NCBI GenBank assembly: GCA_949825045.1
Contig: OX463806.1
Coordinates: 40,634,208-40,698,207 of the forward strand
Direction of reading: 5' to 3'
Source of the DNA: Argyresthia goedartella
Lineage: Eukaryota; Arthropoda; Insecta; Lepidoptera; Argyresthiidae
DNA length: 64,000 bases
Shown here piece after piece: positions 35,209-53,700 of this stretch. Within the stretch, counting starts at the first letter, position 1. Each line of letters starts with the position of its first letter. Made by a program: the position numbers and the translations under genes. The notes under the pieces are model-generated. The model worked only from the letters and a program-made list of their open reading frames with translations, was not told the DNA's origin and did not search any database.

Positions 35209-36210
35209 ATACAGTGGTGGTCACATAATTAAAGACACCCCCTTGTTGACCACCAACACCTTAATTATGGCAGTATCATTTGCTAAAATAGGTAGTTAAT
35301 CTCGTGTAATTGTAATAAAATGATACACGATGTTGTATTCTTAAAATATGTTTAAATTATTATACAGTAGTTGTGTTCGTTGTAGTTTAGAAACTGCTCA
35401 CTGTGAGAACGTAATACAAACTTTTTAACGTGCTTGTAGGTGGCTAGCTAATTAAAGACAATAAAAGCTAAATTATAAAACATAAAAGATAACGTTCTGT
35501 TTTTCTTTGTTTTGCCCCGTATTTTGATGAAATCTTTAACTGTTCTAAGGACATGGTTTGGTTGTGAATGAATTTCAAGAAGTTCAACACGACCGAAAAG
35601 GTACCTAGAAAACCAAGACACTACTCTGCGGGAAGACTCTAAGATGCTATTGTTGGCAAAGAAAGATCCGTTCAAGGGATCAGAACTGATACGTTCGGAG
35701 TTGTTTGGTGCAGGAGGGTCGAAGGGTGTCTCTGCAAGAACAATTAGACGGAGACTATGTGACGCAAACTTGTATGGAAGAGCGTCTCGGCAGGTGCCAC
35801 TTTTGTTCAAAATTGATTGCTGATCCATGCCCAAGAGATGTCGTGCTGTCAATTCTGCCAGAGGACATGCGACCAAATATTGATACGTAGCGCAATGTTT
35901 TATAAATGTGTTAAGAATTTTGTGGAATAAAGATAATTTCAATAATAAAGATATATTTTTATATCTTCTAAGCAAATGGAGTGTCTTTAATTATATGGCC
36001 ATATCTTTGTTAAGTTTTGGTGCTTGCAATTAGGATAAACCGACTAAAATATAAGAACAGACAAGTTTTGATGATGACATTTCGTTTTTACTTTACACAA
36101 ATATTTTTAAATTGTGTAGCAATTTCCAGTCTGATAAAAATATAGAGAGGAATAGCTTAGTTATTTTAACATACATTCAGTGTCTGTAATTATATGACCA
36201 CCACGGTAAA
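35209..36210. mobile_element. Tc1-like element, internally deleted
   Basis: The left end (acagtggtggtcacataatt) and the right end (inverted gtctgtaattatatgaccacc, 36180-36205) form terminal inverted repeats about 1.0 kb apart. A further copy of the end motif (gtgtctttaattatatggcc) lies inside at about 35972. The interior retains only the transposase N-terminal region. Confidence 0.7.
35570..35830 (+). pseudogene. Tc1-like transposase helix-turn-helix fragment
   Basis: The plus strand encodes MLLLAKKDPFKGSELIRSEL and VSARTIRRRLCDANLYGRAS followed by RQVPLL. This is the second helix-turn-helix of Tc1-like transposases (AKKDPFKTS..I...L / VS..TIRRRL.EA.L.GR...K.PLL). The upstream GRP-hinge is shifted and the DDE catalytic domain is absent, so no transposase can be made. 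Confidence 0.65.
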
Positions 36211-37535
36211 TGTAAGTAGGAATTGACCCAAGTTAGAGATATTACGGAGTGGATGTCAATGAGTAAAGTTAAGCAGCTGTTACAGGTTACGCCACCTTTG
36301 TCAATCATTATAGATCCTGATATTCCATTCCACGAGATAGTGTCATGATATGGCTCTTTATTCGGTGTCAGCTTTTTGTTCTTTGAGTTCCTTTTTCCAT
36401 GAGATAAATAATAAAATAGCAGCCGATTGCATATATAAATAATAAATAATTAATGCTTACAACCAAGTTATATAATCTGTTACATGCCTCACTATCGGTA
36501 GAAAATTAGTATTCAACGAGAAAACATATTCTTAATAGATACTTAAGTATAGTTGTGCGAGCTTCGTCACTCTCAAGGACAGGCCATCGTCATCCAAACA
36601 TGAGGACAATAGGTAAGGGTGTAGGGTGTGCATAAACGGATATCCGCGTACTAGCATTCAACAAGCGGCGAGGGTGTCTATACAAAAGCAAACTTACTGG
36701 AAGGTAGGTAGGCGATAAAGGGGGTTCGATTACACCCACGGCACAACATTTCGGTAGATTCCTTGCGTCATCTATTAAAATTATTGAAAGGGATGGTAAC
36801 TTCATGTTTTTAGAACCGCTTGTACCATCCCATAGCTTAATAATTATGTTTTTCCCTGTCATTGGTTCGAGAACAAGTAGCAATGTTATGTATCCAGACC
36901 AGACTGTCCGAGATTTTCGTTTAACTTATTTACCTCCGGGTTTATTAGCGCAAGTGGGCATTATCAGATGCCTCTGGTTAAAAAAAAAAAAAAAAAAAAA
37001 ACCACACCGGAACACCGCGGAAAATAATGCACTTCAAAGATATCAAGGTGGATGTCGGCTCGAAGCCGAGCCACAATAAGTAAGTGAGAGAGCTAAACGT
37101 CAATGTCCTTCTCGTCGTTTCCTTTAGAATAGGAAGGCGAGATAGACGCATATCTGTCCCTTATTTATCGAGGTGCGGTTATCGTAGAAACTACAAAAAT
37201 ACGATATCTCTACGACATCGATTGATCCCTTGTAAGCCTGAAGTGCATTCTCTGCCAACAATTGGGTGACACACACTTAACTAAGAAACCTCATCTCACG
37301 GCGATGGGTACCGCAAAATGGGCTGGATAGAAATCCAGGGGAGAATACAACAAAAAAATCTGATGGAACAGATACTAAGGAGAGTCGCGTGGACGACGCG
37401 CGGCTGTCGCGAATGGTACGCTAAGAAAACGCAAGTACTTATCGCTATAATATAATAAATATATTGAATCAAAAAAATCCCCTCTGAATCTCTATATGTC
37501 ACGCCTAATCATCGGCGGACTGTTTCGCCTCCTAA
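36211..37535. other. Unassigned DNA with an A22-type run
   Basis: A run of about 21 A near 36979-37000 may mark a retroposed 3' end. A short minus-strand frame (36883-36590) has no recognisable domain. Confidence 0.3.
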
Positions 37536-37680
37536 CAAGGACACCTCGCTGTCACGGTAGCGGTTCGAGTTTCTACCCCCCACGCCGCAAGAGGCCCCGG
37601 TTTCTAATCCTGGCCGGGGAGAAAAAAAACCCCAGGCATTGTATTTGCATGTGTGTGTGACCACCTGGTGTGCGGAAGTA
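37536..37680 (+). repeat. SINE family B, partial copy
   Basis: tRNA-like region (tgtcacggtagcggttcgag; box-B-like ccccggtttctaatcctggc) followed by gcatgtgtgtgtgaccacct. It lies just downstream of the neurocalcin 3' end. Confidence 0.55.
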
Positions 37681-37791
37681 AATGATTATGTTCATGTCAA
37701 CTTCACATGGAACCGAAACAGTCTATACTTTACTACTATAGTTGTCATTGTATCCGTTGTTGTGCCGCGCTGAGGTCTGCCGCTCCGCCGT

Positions 37792-41739
<3,948 letters not shown>

Positions 41740-44700
41740 TTTTGTTAAGTTCGATTACAATAACTTAAAAGGATGTCAAAGTCGTTTGTTACACAACTTT
41801 TTATTTATGTTGGGTTTAATCTTGTGCCCTGAAAAGTTTAGAAACAGATAAGTTTTATGGTTAATTGTAAAATGGCCGACCAGGAAGGAAGGATGTAGGT
41901 ATATTAATATAATGTTGTTCATAATTTCACTGTCCAAGCACCTACGTTCCTGATCTACCCACCAAGGTGCACCCTATCATTCAAAAATCTAAGATTTTAT
42001 TGCTTAATAATCAGTCCCATCTCACTTTGAATTTATGATCTTTCTGTTACGCCAGTGATGTTCATAACATACAACATTAGGGCCTTTTTACATCCACATT
42101 TTTAGGTACGAGTAAATCATTATATAAATCTTATATGTATTTTTAAGGATAATCGATACCCACCAGTTCGGAAGAAAGCTTAAATTCAAAAGAATATCCA
42201 ACTCATCCTATCATATTCACCATATTATTGTAATTTCTGTTTACATTACTGTCGCTGTGCTTTCAAACATTCTCCGACATAATAACTAAATAATGTAATA
42301 TTAGTATTTAATTATGCACTGAATAGTGAAAGAAAGTTTTGTCAAGACAGATTAATTATAATTAAGACTACGACATCCTAATAGAAATATAGGTATACTA
42401 ACTTAGTTATGCAGGTATCCAAATATAACTGAATTACAAATCAGATCAGAGCTAGGAATTCTTTTGGAGCCAAACAGATTCCTCACACACAAATATAGGT
42501 ACTACTGAAGCAAGTCTGAAACGCCCCAGAGATAAGAAACAAGATAGGTCTAGGTTAGCACTAGAAACGACACGAACTCGAATCTTTGTTTTTCTAGTAC
42601 TAATCCGACACAGGCGCCATTAGCATTGCATTTCAAACTCAATGTCAATTGAAAAAATAAATAAGTGTAGTTAGAAATTTATTTTTGTATGATGAAAAGT
42701 TGTAGACACTTCTATGTCGTATAATTATAGCAAACATATTGATGTAATAATAAAATCTACACATCGAATCGACTTGGCTACTGATTTGTGCATATATTTA
42801 ATGTGCGCTCAATCAACCACGGCAATAGGCTTCCACCCGTGGTTTACTAGACCACCATATAGTTTCAGTCCGTGATATATCACGTTGTGAACTAGATCCA
42901 CCTTCAAAAACTATTTTAATAGTAATTTTAATATAAACTGCCTGCCGTAGTGAGTTACCACCGCAGTGTGTGGAACACTTATAGCTTGATTGATGGTAAA
43001 TAAATATTGAATGGGTGTGAGTTACCACAACTAAGTTACATTGCCCGGTTATAAAGCGATTACTTTGCTTGCAGCAGCAACGTGTTTACAGAGACCTGTA
43101 AATCAAATCGTACTCCACACTCCGAGGATATAATCCACTATATGGTTGACTGAGCTATACAGTGGCTTGAGATAGGTAAGCGAGATCTACATTGCATTTA
43201 ATACATATCATTATGTAGATAAAACACAATCATTACATTGCTTCGGACAAGCAGACTTTTAAAACTAGGAGTTTAGGATTCAATACAATTTTTCTAACAC
43301 TTAGATTCGTGATTCAACTACAAAAGTTACTCTCTTATCCCTTTCACTTGTTTGGTTAATTCTGAATTTCAGTAAGATTTAGAGAGTAAGGAAAATATAG
43401 TCAAGATTACAGTAACATATTTACACAGACATTTCTTTGACAATGGCATAAATAATAGAAATAATTTTAATACAAACTCACTATTATCAATTTTGCATAG
43501 AGCGAGACTAGAACGTGTTAACCTTTTGTATACAAAACGAAATATGCACAAATTATGGCACGTAATGTCAGTGAATACATTTTCTAGAAGAAACTCAAAT
43601 TATGTTTGAATGGTACACTTACTTCTGACTAGATATCTAATGCTAAATATCAAGTTGTAACACCGATATAGTTAATATTAGTGTGCTTCAGTGTTGTTAC
43701 ACGTAAAATAAGGGATCAACTAGTATTTACAAAAATAAGATGGCACTTCACTGTTATGTTTTCTCAAGAGACTTTCAGTCTTGAAAAATCTACTCAGCGC
43801 CAACCATTTGCAAACACTAAAGGACAGTGCCACGAGAATACGGTTATGACATGAGTTGGAAACGCATCGATTTGATGATTTGATGATGATTTGATGGCAA
43901 CACCGATTAGGACAAAATTGTAAGAGATATTTTTATGTATACAAAACAAAAAGTAATATATGGCTTACCTATATGTGTAGCTACATTTTTGTTAATTGAC
44001 TCCCAAACTGTCTAAAATTAAGGGTAACTAATAATTAGATATGCATTGAGTCAATTCGTGTAAGTATTCTTAGGTGTCGTTAAACATACCCGAAAACGGG
44101 CTATATGAGATACAAACTCCTTCGCATTTTTACAAACATATGTTCCCGCTTTCTTTATCAAGCCATCTTTAGTTTACTTGTATTTGTATGAATATGCATC
44201 CGCAGTAAAAGCAGCTTGCTCATTCGAGACAAGAAATTGTTTTCACACTTATTCCTGATGTGCTAAAAGTCACGTTTACTCATTAACTTCAACTTCTATG
44301 ACATTTTTAAACAAATAGTTACTAGTAGGATTGGAATTCCGCGATGAAAAAAACATTCCTTTTGTTTGGGGTGAAAATCAAACCTCATGCAGTCATCATT
44401 TGGCAGACCAAAGTGATGTGTCAAGATTTTTATGATCTTATTCTCGGTTGAGTCTTTAGATACAATACGCCTAACCGAAATGAGCCTGACACTCAAATTC
44501 ATCTATAAAGCCTTTATCTATAAAGGCAAACAGGAAGATGGTAGAGCAGCACTGCATAATTGTATTTGATAAATAATACGAGTACTGATATTATGAGCCA
44601 AAACAATATTATTTCCTGTGCCGAATGAACTAGCACACACAAACCGCGTAGCATATAACATAACATAAGACCGTAACGTTAAATCAAAGGTGCGAACAAC

Positions 44701-47577
44701 ATAGTCAACAGATCTTCGGAAAATCTTTAACAAACGAACATACTTTTACAATTTTAGTAAAATTGCATTGATATGTTTACATGACACCCTGTCTGCGTCC
44801 CGTCATGACATTGGCTGTCGTTGTCAAGGTTTAATTTGTTCCCTGTTTCCTAAAAGAAAAGGTATATAAGTATGTATTTAAAATTCAGTCGTCATCTGTT
44901 AAACATTCATGGACACGTGGTTAAACCCCCATCATTGTTTTTATTAATTGCAATACTAATATTAGGTAGGTACTGTATAAATTTATGATTTCAGGCACAA
45001 CGCCTATACAACGTATGAATTTTGCAAGAGTGCTATTGGAAAGAGTTTTATGATGACGCATGCAAGGCAACAGATATTATATGCAAAAGTAACAATATAC
45101 ATTATTTTAGAATCAAAGTTACAGTAAAAACTCATACAAATATATTAACACGTGTACATTAATAAATTGGAATGTTTTACTAGAAGCAAGAAGTATTTAT
45201 CGTGTACCTATGTAGGTAGACAATGTTTAGTTTTCAGTGCACAGAGAAGGTTTGTGATCAATCTAAGAGTGAAAGTTACAAACTTAAACATCTAGGGCAC
45301 CCGCACGCAGTGAATACTGCATATTCACTCGACATACGTCATAATAACTTATTATGTCAGGCCATCCGCACATGGGCTACGCGACGACGCGTTTGACGCC
45401 GTTTGACGTCTATGCGCATCCGTATCAAACTCGATTCGCAGCACCAAGTGCGGATGACCATACAGTATTTAAGTAATGCCATTATATTTGAGAATTGTGT
45501 GATTGATTAAACGAAAGTGCCAAAGAAGTTGATACCACTTATTATATTGATTAGCCTCGTCCTGGGAAGCTGGGGTCGGGGAGCAACACCCCTCGGGCCT
45601 CGCGTCCCACCGCCCCCGCACTTACCGCAGACGTGGACCAGCATAAAATATGTGGTTATTACTAAACCACAATATTCCAAAAGGTAAAATTGGACCTACG
45701 TGGATCGAAAATCACGTTTTACTGTATTTAAATTTAAGCTACTGTCCACAATATTGTATATACTAGGTACTACGTAGCACCTTAGCATAAGTTATTTTAT
45801 GTAAAACGTGTGTACCACAATCTTATTTCTTCATCAAAATTTTATAAAACTGGACAATAATATAAGTTTGTCGCCTATACATGTCAGTGGCTAATTCTTG
45901 TTGGTTTAAAATGCTTATGCACTGAAAACTAAGTAAACAGTGGAGAAAGATCGAGTAAATACTTTAATCACATCAATTACACGTATAAATTGTGCGGTTC
46001 CAGCCGAGAACGATCAATTGATTTGAGTATTTCAAGTAACTAAGTGCAGAAAGGTCGTCGGACTAGGATAAAAATAGATTTTTTATACAAAATAGGTACA
46101 ATATACTTAGTAGGAGACACCTAAAGCTTCTATTAAGCGAAATTCGAAGTCTGTCCCAACTACATCTTGTACAGACACTAAAGCTGTTTTAATGGTATCG
46201 TTGGCCGACACAAAACTTCATTGGCCGCATCGCGCTTAGTCCACTTTAAATGGAAAAGGAAACTAAACAACGTATTTACAGAGAGAACTAGAAGGCACAG
46301 TAGTAGAGGAATGGGGGGGGGGGGTATTGGATAAGATGGCGATGAAATATAAAACCTAAAAGCCTTAACTCTATTGTGTATAGTGTGGACGATAATATAA
46401 TAAGTTATGAGGAAAAAAGAGTCTCCGAGAAGTCGTTCAGTTGCATTAGGTCGCTGAAGAACATCATTAAAACGGAAATGGAACATCAAATCCTCTCAGT
46501 GAGGATCTTGGCCACAGATAGTTACAATAAAAGCTATACAAAAGTAAAACGTTCGTTTAATATCAATACTCTAATGACTGATTATGACTTAAATACTCCT
46601 TGACTTCAACAGAACAGATCAGATTGGAGTGGATGTTCACAAAGAAGTGGGATCCACTTTGTTAAATAATTGCAGCGAGATATATTTAAAACTTTAATTG
46701 TTTCAGTTCTCCACAGAGTCGATGCTCTACTGAATTTGGTATCAGTTGTGATTGTCATCTGAGTGGCGTGTGCACTCGCCAAATGACGTCATTGTTCTCG
46801 TACAATAGAGACGCTTAAATGTGATTTCAAGAGCAAACATTGATCTGATCTTCTGAATGAACAACACTACACTAAATTGATGCCTTAACAAGTATAATAT
46901 GAAGATTGACTTAAGGGTGCGCATTATACATCCGACGGTGACTCAGGGCCATATAATAAAATCTATAGGTATAGATCGCGGCTGGTTCGCGCACACATAC
47001 TCGCACATATTGAAATAGACGTTCCGATAGTGACATAAACATCTTACATTTATCAATAGGAATGGACATTTTAGAAAGAATTATCGAGGCCAAAATTTCG
47101 TTACATCGACAATACTTATTTAATATTTGTACAAAACGACTACCGAGGAGGGGAAAGCTCTGAATATTACCATGTCTAATAACAGTGCCACTGAAACCCG
47201 GACTGTGTTCGGGTGTGCTGCTTCAAGCGAACACTGACGAGTCATGCGTGTGCGCCGGCGTGGCTCGAGCGATGAGCGATACGTTGAGACAAATATTTAC
47301 GTGAGCCGGCAGAGCGGCGACGGCTTCTCAACAGATTCAGACCAAAGGGCGCAAAGGATGCGACGACTTTACCACAACAAACTATCATCCCGCCATTACC
47401 GATGTAAAAGCTTCGAAAGGTGCACCCGAGGTTTCGAGGATAAGGACGTTCAAAAGGAACTCCCAAAAACAGAGGGCCGAGGTAGTGAAGGTGGATCGCG
47501 GCGCTTTGAACGAGCCGCGAGAGAAAGGGGAGAAGGGTGGCGGCAGAGTCAGGTGGGTGGTGTGAGAGGCCTCGCGC
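41740..47577. other. Intergenic region between the two calcium-sensor genes
   Basis: 5.8 kb separate the neurocalcin ATG from the stop of the upstream gene. Neurocalcin 5' UTR exons and promoter should lie here but cannot be located without transcripts. There is an 11-12-bp G run near 46313 and no other gene. Unassigned blocks rich in cgacgacgcg near 45380-45450 and in GC near 45550-45640 are present. Confidence 0.4.
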
Positions 47578-47754
47578 CTAGGGGGCGAGCATCTTGGAGA
47601 GCTCCTCGTCCTGCAGGCAGCCCTTGAGGAACTCGTCCTGCGTGAGTTGTCCGTCGTTGTTCTCGTCCATCTTGGCGAAGATGTTCTTGGCACGTTCTTC
47701 GGCCGAGTCGGCCGGCCGGTTGCTCGAGCACGCCCCCAGCATGTCGTAGATCGC
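47578..47754 (-). CDS. CG7646-like coding exon 4 (EF-hand 4)
   Basis: Acceptor attgcag precedes [22 protein letters not shown]4 and a stop (TAG at 47578-47580) after KMLAP. Its start is at the same protein position as the last exon of Nca (IV-T/Q then AIY). Confidence 0.95.
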   Translation of the reverse strand, partial: AIYDMLGACSSNRPADSAEERAKNIFAKMDENNDGQLTQDEFLKGCLQDEELSKMLAP

Positions 47755-50700
47755 CTGCAATTCGGTTATTGGGGCACTTTCAGGCTTATAGTGAAAACAA
47801 GTCAGTTTTTGAGAAACACAAATAAACTAGCCTTGACTGGACACCCCACATTAGCCAGGAAATGAAAAAAAAAACTTTATATTACTATAAAGGGATCTAA
47901 TCACTTGAGTGGCCTAATCTCTTGAGTGGGTAGGTAAGGTAAGATTTACCGTAAGCGAATGTGTCTACCCAGCCTCTTGCACCCACTGGTGAATGAAGCC
48001 CTTCACTGCTGGGACATTGTTATTTTAAAAATAAAAGTATGTTTACATTAATATTTGAGTCATTAACACTTAGGTCACCAAGGGGGTTCATGACATTAGA
48101 TATTGTATGAAGATGATGTCGATTATGTGAAAGAAAATCCTAAGCATGAAAAACTTGGTTGTCTTCAAGCTTTAGTCCCCATTAATCGACTCGAAATAAC
48201 TTCACAAACCTAAATAATGATTAGCATCTTAAAAAAACTATGGTATTGTTGGCATAATAGAAACTATATGGTGTTGTTGAAATAAAAAAAAACATCAAAA
48301 CCTAGTCAGGTACATTTGCTTCTCGCATATCTTGCCTTGAAACCTTTGATCTTCTTTGATCAAATATGTTATTTCTACGGGGCGCGTAATTTACTGATTT
48401 GGCAGTACCATTGCCAAGTTCCGATCGCAGCGAAATGACAACGAGCGGCTCTCCTCATTACTTCCAATGAAGCTAAAACATTTAATATGAAACCACTTCA
48501 CTGTATGCACAAGCCTTTGACTGCACGTACAAGTGACGAAAATCAAAACTCTAACATTATTCATGGCCCCTTTGCTTTCGGAAATCGCGACTTGAGCGTG
48601 TTGCATATTATAATAGCAGATTAACTGATGTTTGATACTATTTTGAAAACTGCAAACATTTATGAAACCGTATCCAATTGCTTCGTTAAAGGGTCTTCAT
48701 AGGCCGCATTTTTACGGCGGCATCTACTTCCGTCCTGCCTGCCCTCCTAGACAAGTAGTACCCGCTTTCGCTAACTGACCACTCAGCTCAAGGTTTAGAA
48801 AATGTATGAGACTTGACAGTTGCCGTGATAAGTCACGTGATCAATATGGTTCGCAAATGCCAAATCGCATACAATTTCTGAGCGTCGTCGAGTCGAGTGA
48901 TAAGTAAGCGAAAGTAACTTGTCTAAGGGGGCCGAGACGTCCGCATCCACTGCCTAACAACTACGTCGATGATCTCAACCGTCCAACGTACCAGTGTTCT
49001 GTGATTATTTTTTGTTGACAGTCGGCAGTCTGCCAGTGCAGCCAACTTAATGGCGAAGGGAATTGTTATGTGAAACGCACTATAATAGCAAATTTCGCAG
49101 CTCGCTAGAGCACAATGTCTATTTACCTGGACAATTTTGGTCATCTCCTGAATGTCGATGACCCCGTTTCCGTCGACGTCATACATGCGGAAGGCCCACT
49201 TGAGCTTCTCCTCAGGCGTTCCGCTAGAGGTCACGTGAATCGCTTGCAGAAACTCCTAAAACAACAGAAAGGCACGTTTCGGAATACGCCGTCCAAGTCG
49301 AAGGACAGTGAGATGCTCTGTGTCGAAGGCGCACTAAAATTGCATTAATAATAATAATATTAAACGCGTTATTATTACTTCAACAGCCGCAAATGCATCG
49401 CATAGTAATTCAACAAATTCGCTTTAAAGTTTCAATCGCACAGCAGTTCGCACATGATATACGTTTGGCAGGATTTCTCCAATAATCAGATCGGATACAG
49501 AAAGCATCGGAAACATTTTATAGACTGTGGGCGTGGCAACTTCTACTAGTAGGCCGCAGAAGGTTTGCCTAGACATCGGACTATCTCTATCTCCAAGTCG
49601 TCATCGGCAAACCTTCTATGACCGACCTAAAATGTCTGTAGTACGATTCGGTTGGCCGAGTCTTCCCGTTGCTTTCCCTTGGGGTCTTTGTTACCACAAA
49701 CCTTGAAGTCAATGTAGCCGTTCTTGTCCATGTCGAATGTGCGGAACACGTGGTCGCAGAACTCGACCGCATTGCCCGACGGGAAGAACATCTTGTACAT
49801 ATCCACGAACTTGGCGGGGGTGAGGCGGCCGTTCGGGCAGTCTTGCTGCGGGGCAAAGGGGGTGCGGTTAGAGGAGATAGATTTTTATTTACCTAACGGC
49901 GTCGTGCTCGAAAGTCACTGAAAAAAATAACATATTCAATAGAACAGTTATTTGAGTGTAGTGATGATAGCCAATCGTGGAAATTATTTTGAGTTAGGTT
50001 TCTTTCATTATCACAGTGAGTACAACTACATGTCTGGCATTGGCAAACTTCTAGAAAAATTCAAAAGTTTTTGCAATATTGATGGTGCTGCGACACGTCG
50101 AAAAAAGGCTCTGGAAGAGAAGACTTTTGTAAGGTTTTCGTTTTCATTAAGTTACCATTATTTGACTGTAGTCTTCGAAAATGTTTATAGGACGTTATTA
50201 TTAGACTATTTAGTTAGATCTACGACACTACACGACGAATACAAAATTGCTAACAAACACCCTTATATGCCTTAACGTCCTGTAACACTTCTAAGAATAT
50301 GACCGGTTTGGTAGTAGGCAGTAACTGAGCTGATACTTTACAATACAGCCTCACAAGAAAGCGGTAACTCAACGTTACATCGTTACCAAGTTTTAATCGC
50401 GTGACCGCGCTCAGTGTGCCCCATTGCTCAGCGAGAAGGAATGGTATCGGCGCTCACTGACAGAGCGGTCACCGCTTGAAAAATGAGTCTCGTCCGCCCC
50501 CGATTATTGCCCCAATAATGAATGGCTTGAACATTAGCGCCTTTTCAGTTCCGCCCAGTGACGGAGTTTACGGAATCTGAAGCGTTTGTTGACGTTGACG
50601 CTATTTTGATTGTTGTTAGTCATAAAGAATTGGCTATTTTTAACACACTTAAAAAAAGGAGAGAGATTATCAAGTCGTCAACACGTCCTCATACAAGCAA

Positions 50701-53700
50701 GCAACATTTTTTTTGATCTCGTGATTTAGGCACATATATTTAATCATTCAGCCACATGTAAGTAAACAGCCTTTGATTAATGTGCAAGGTGACGATGATT
50801 TAATTGTTAATTGGCTGAGGAGGAAGAAGAATAAAATTCCGGTCTTGGAGGTTTGTGAGTGACTGTTTCTAGTTCCCACGACATCGACACGGGCCAGTCC
50901 TAGTGTGGGGCCAGAAGCAAGGTATGTGGTTATTTACTGGATGTAACAAAAAGGTGTAGTCATGTTTTAGGGGGTTGTTATGGGCATCATTCTGAACAAC
51001 TTTCACTATGAAACCAATTTGATAAGATTATAATCAAATCAGCGTTTGTCACATTGTCATCTGATTGATGACAATATGACAAATGTTAAGCATCTGTTGT
51101 TTTTTACAAGTCAGACACTTATATATAGGTACATGGAGAAAAATAAATCAATCAAATATGATCAACTAAATTAATGAGTAATTTTGATCATGATTATGGT
51201 TTGAGTTTGAAAAAGAAAAATTATTTTTCAAGAGGTGATTCATGGCTGAATCGCGCACAGGAAAAGGAAACTCTATAACTCTACCAGTGCTTCGGAAATA
51301 CGCCCGTCAGAGAATATAGCACCAAGAAACTCTACGGGGATGTATTTTTTTTAATTTTCGTCATTTTTGTTATTTTTTTATGTTACAATGTCCAATATTA
51401 AAATTATCTAACCTAATGACAATCCCTCCATATAAGAATAAGCCATCACCCCCCTCGCCATATTTGAGGAAAAGCAACAACCCGTTACACAAAGATAAAT
51501 ATAGAATAAATTCCAAATTCCAAATTACAAATGTCTTTATTACTGTAGATATTTACATATACTTAGCAATCGTCATTTTTTGTCACTTCTCTACATTAGA
51601 CTACTGTGGGAGAAGAAGGGCGTAAAAACTCCCACAGATTGATTTTTAAATCTCTTTTAAAAAATTCTTATGCTTAACCAATACAATATATATATATATC
51701 ATTATCATAATTAATAAGCAGGAATAAATAATTACAAAATTATTAACATCAAGGTCTGTGTTGAGCCAGATTAACCCCATACAGTCCCATCATTTAAGTA
51801 ATCTTGAACATTGTAATATCCCTTTTTCGACAAAGTCGCTTTAACATGGTTTATCTACACACGTATCATAAACCCTCTTTACTGCGTTCAAAAACCGCAC
51901 GTTACGATCAGCATTATGTTAAACTACTTGGTATAAACTCGTTTCGTATCTGGAAAACTACACATAATGGTCATTATGTGTAGTTTTTCTACATATAATG
52001 ACATTCAAATTTCGAACGCCGAAGCCCACCCGCGTGCCGTCCCTAGTTTGTCTGTGAAGTTGGTACTGACATTCAAATTTCGAACGCCGACGCCCGCCTG
52101 CGTGAAGTTGGTAAAGAACAAGCTAAACAATTGCAGAACCACAATGCCGGTCAAACATGCGGTTCCTGAACACATCAAAGAGAGCTTATGATATGTGTGT
52201 AGATAAACTAGTGTATGTAACTGTACATAATTAGGCATTAAAACTCTCGAGTGATATTATTATAAAACTCGCCTTCGGCTCATTTCATAAACCCACTCTC
52301 GAGTTTTAATGCCCTCCATTATGCAGCAGTCACTTAAACTACTATTTTAAATTGCTCAAATGGCAATTTCATATCTTGTTGTAGTAGAGAATGCATTGAC
52401 CCTTGAAAGAATTGCTAACCTTCGCGAGTCTAAACCGGGGCGCAAGTAGTCTGTGATTATTTCTTAGGTTAAAATTACAGCTTTCGCTAAGTTTGGGAAA
52501 TTTTGTAAGGTTCTTGCGTACATACATTATATTTTCGAAAATAAATTGACTAGCTACAGTTAGTAGGTCAATTTCTTTAAAAAGCTCTCTTAAGGAGTCT
52601 GTGCATTTTCAATTATAAATTGCTCGAATAGCTCTTTTCTGTAAAATAAAAATACTTTGAATATCCGCTGCTTAACCCCACAACAAGATACCATGGGACA
52701 TGACACTATGAAAGTAACTAAAATATACTAGCCTAGATGTAGCCACATCCGTGTTTTGTCTGATGTTCCTGACAGCGTAAGCCACAGAACTTAATTTACC
52801 AGCTAATTTTTCTCTGTGGGGTCCCCACTGCAATTTGCTATCAATGGTTATTCCAAGAAACTTCGTATCATTTACTAACGCTAATGTGCTGCTGTCCAAT
52901 ACTATAATAGAAAAATTATACTAGAAATTCAGCAGATTGATATTTACTGGCAAATCTAGGTAGTTGGGACCGTCTTGTCATGCACAACACGGAAGCGCCC
53001 GAAACAAAAACCAAATAGAATTGGGACACCCATCCAGTAACCAACTCAGTCAGATGTTGTTTGATCCGCACGGATTGCAAATTTTTGAGATTATTGTCCT
53101 GGAATAGCAACCTTAGCGGAAGTTAGAGCTTAATTACGTTTTCGAATAGCTTTTGACAGTATAAACCACTTACAAAATGTAAATTGTTACTTCTTAATTT
53201 TGTTGATATACAGTTGACATTTAATTAGCTCACCATATTTTGGGGAATGATAATATCCATAATTATGGCTACTTTCCCTAAGAAACATATGGTTGAAAAC
53301 AAAATAAAATGTGGGTCTCCCATAATAACTTGTAATCAGCTGATCGGGTCAATTTACTGAGGGACGCAAAATTATTATCATTAGCGACCTTATGTTACTT
53401 ATGGAAAGTTGTTCCTCATAAGGGAATTATAGTACCATCATTAAGGTACTATAATTCCCCAAAATATGGTCTGCTAATTAAATGTCACCTATATGTCGGA
53501 CTAATATAATTTTTTTTTTTATAAAAAATAGTATTTTGTTTTAGAAGTTCATTAAAAGTACAGCCCCTTTACTTTTAGAGATAATGTCTGTCTTTAGAAG
53601 AGTCTTCTATTATTGCGGAAAACATACGAATGATAACTACGTCATTCTCCTCTACCTCTACCTCATTGCATTACAATCCTTTTCTGACTGTCGATGAGGT

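Noticed and set aside
36590..36883. Minus-strand 97-residue open frame as a gene
   Set aside because: No domain recognised, no family pattern, and the surrounding sequence looks like retroposed or intergenic DNA.
47244..47693. Open frames on both strands at the 3' end of the CG7646-like gene
   Set aside because: Arg/Gly- and Ser/Thr-rich composition with no domain; they overlap the true last exon and its 3' flank.
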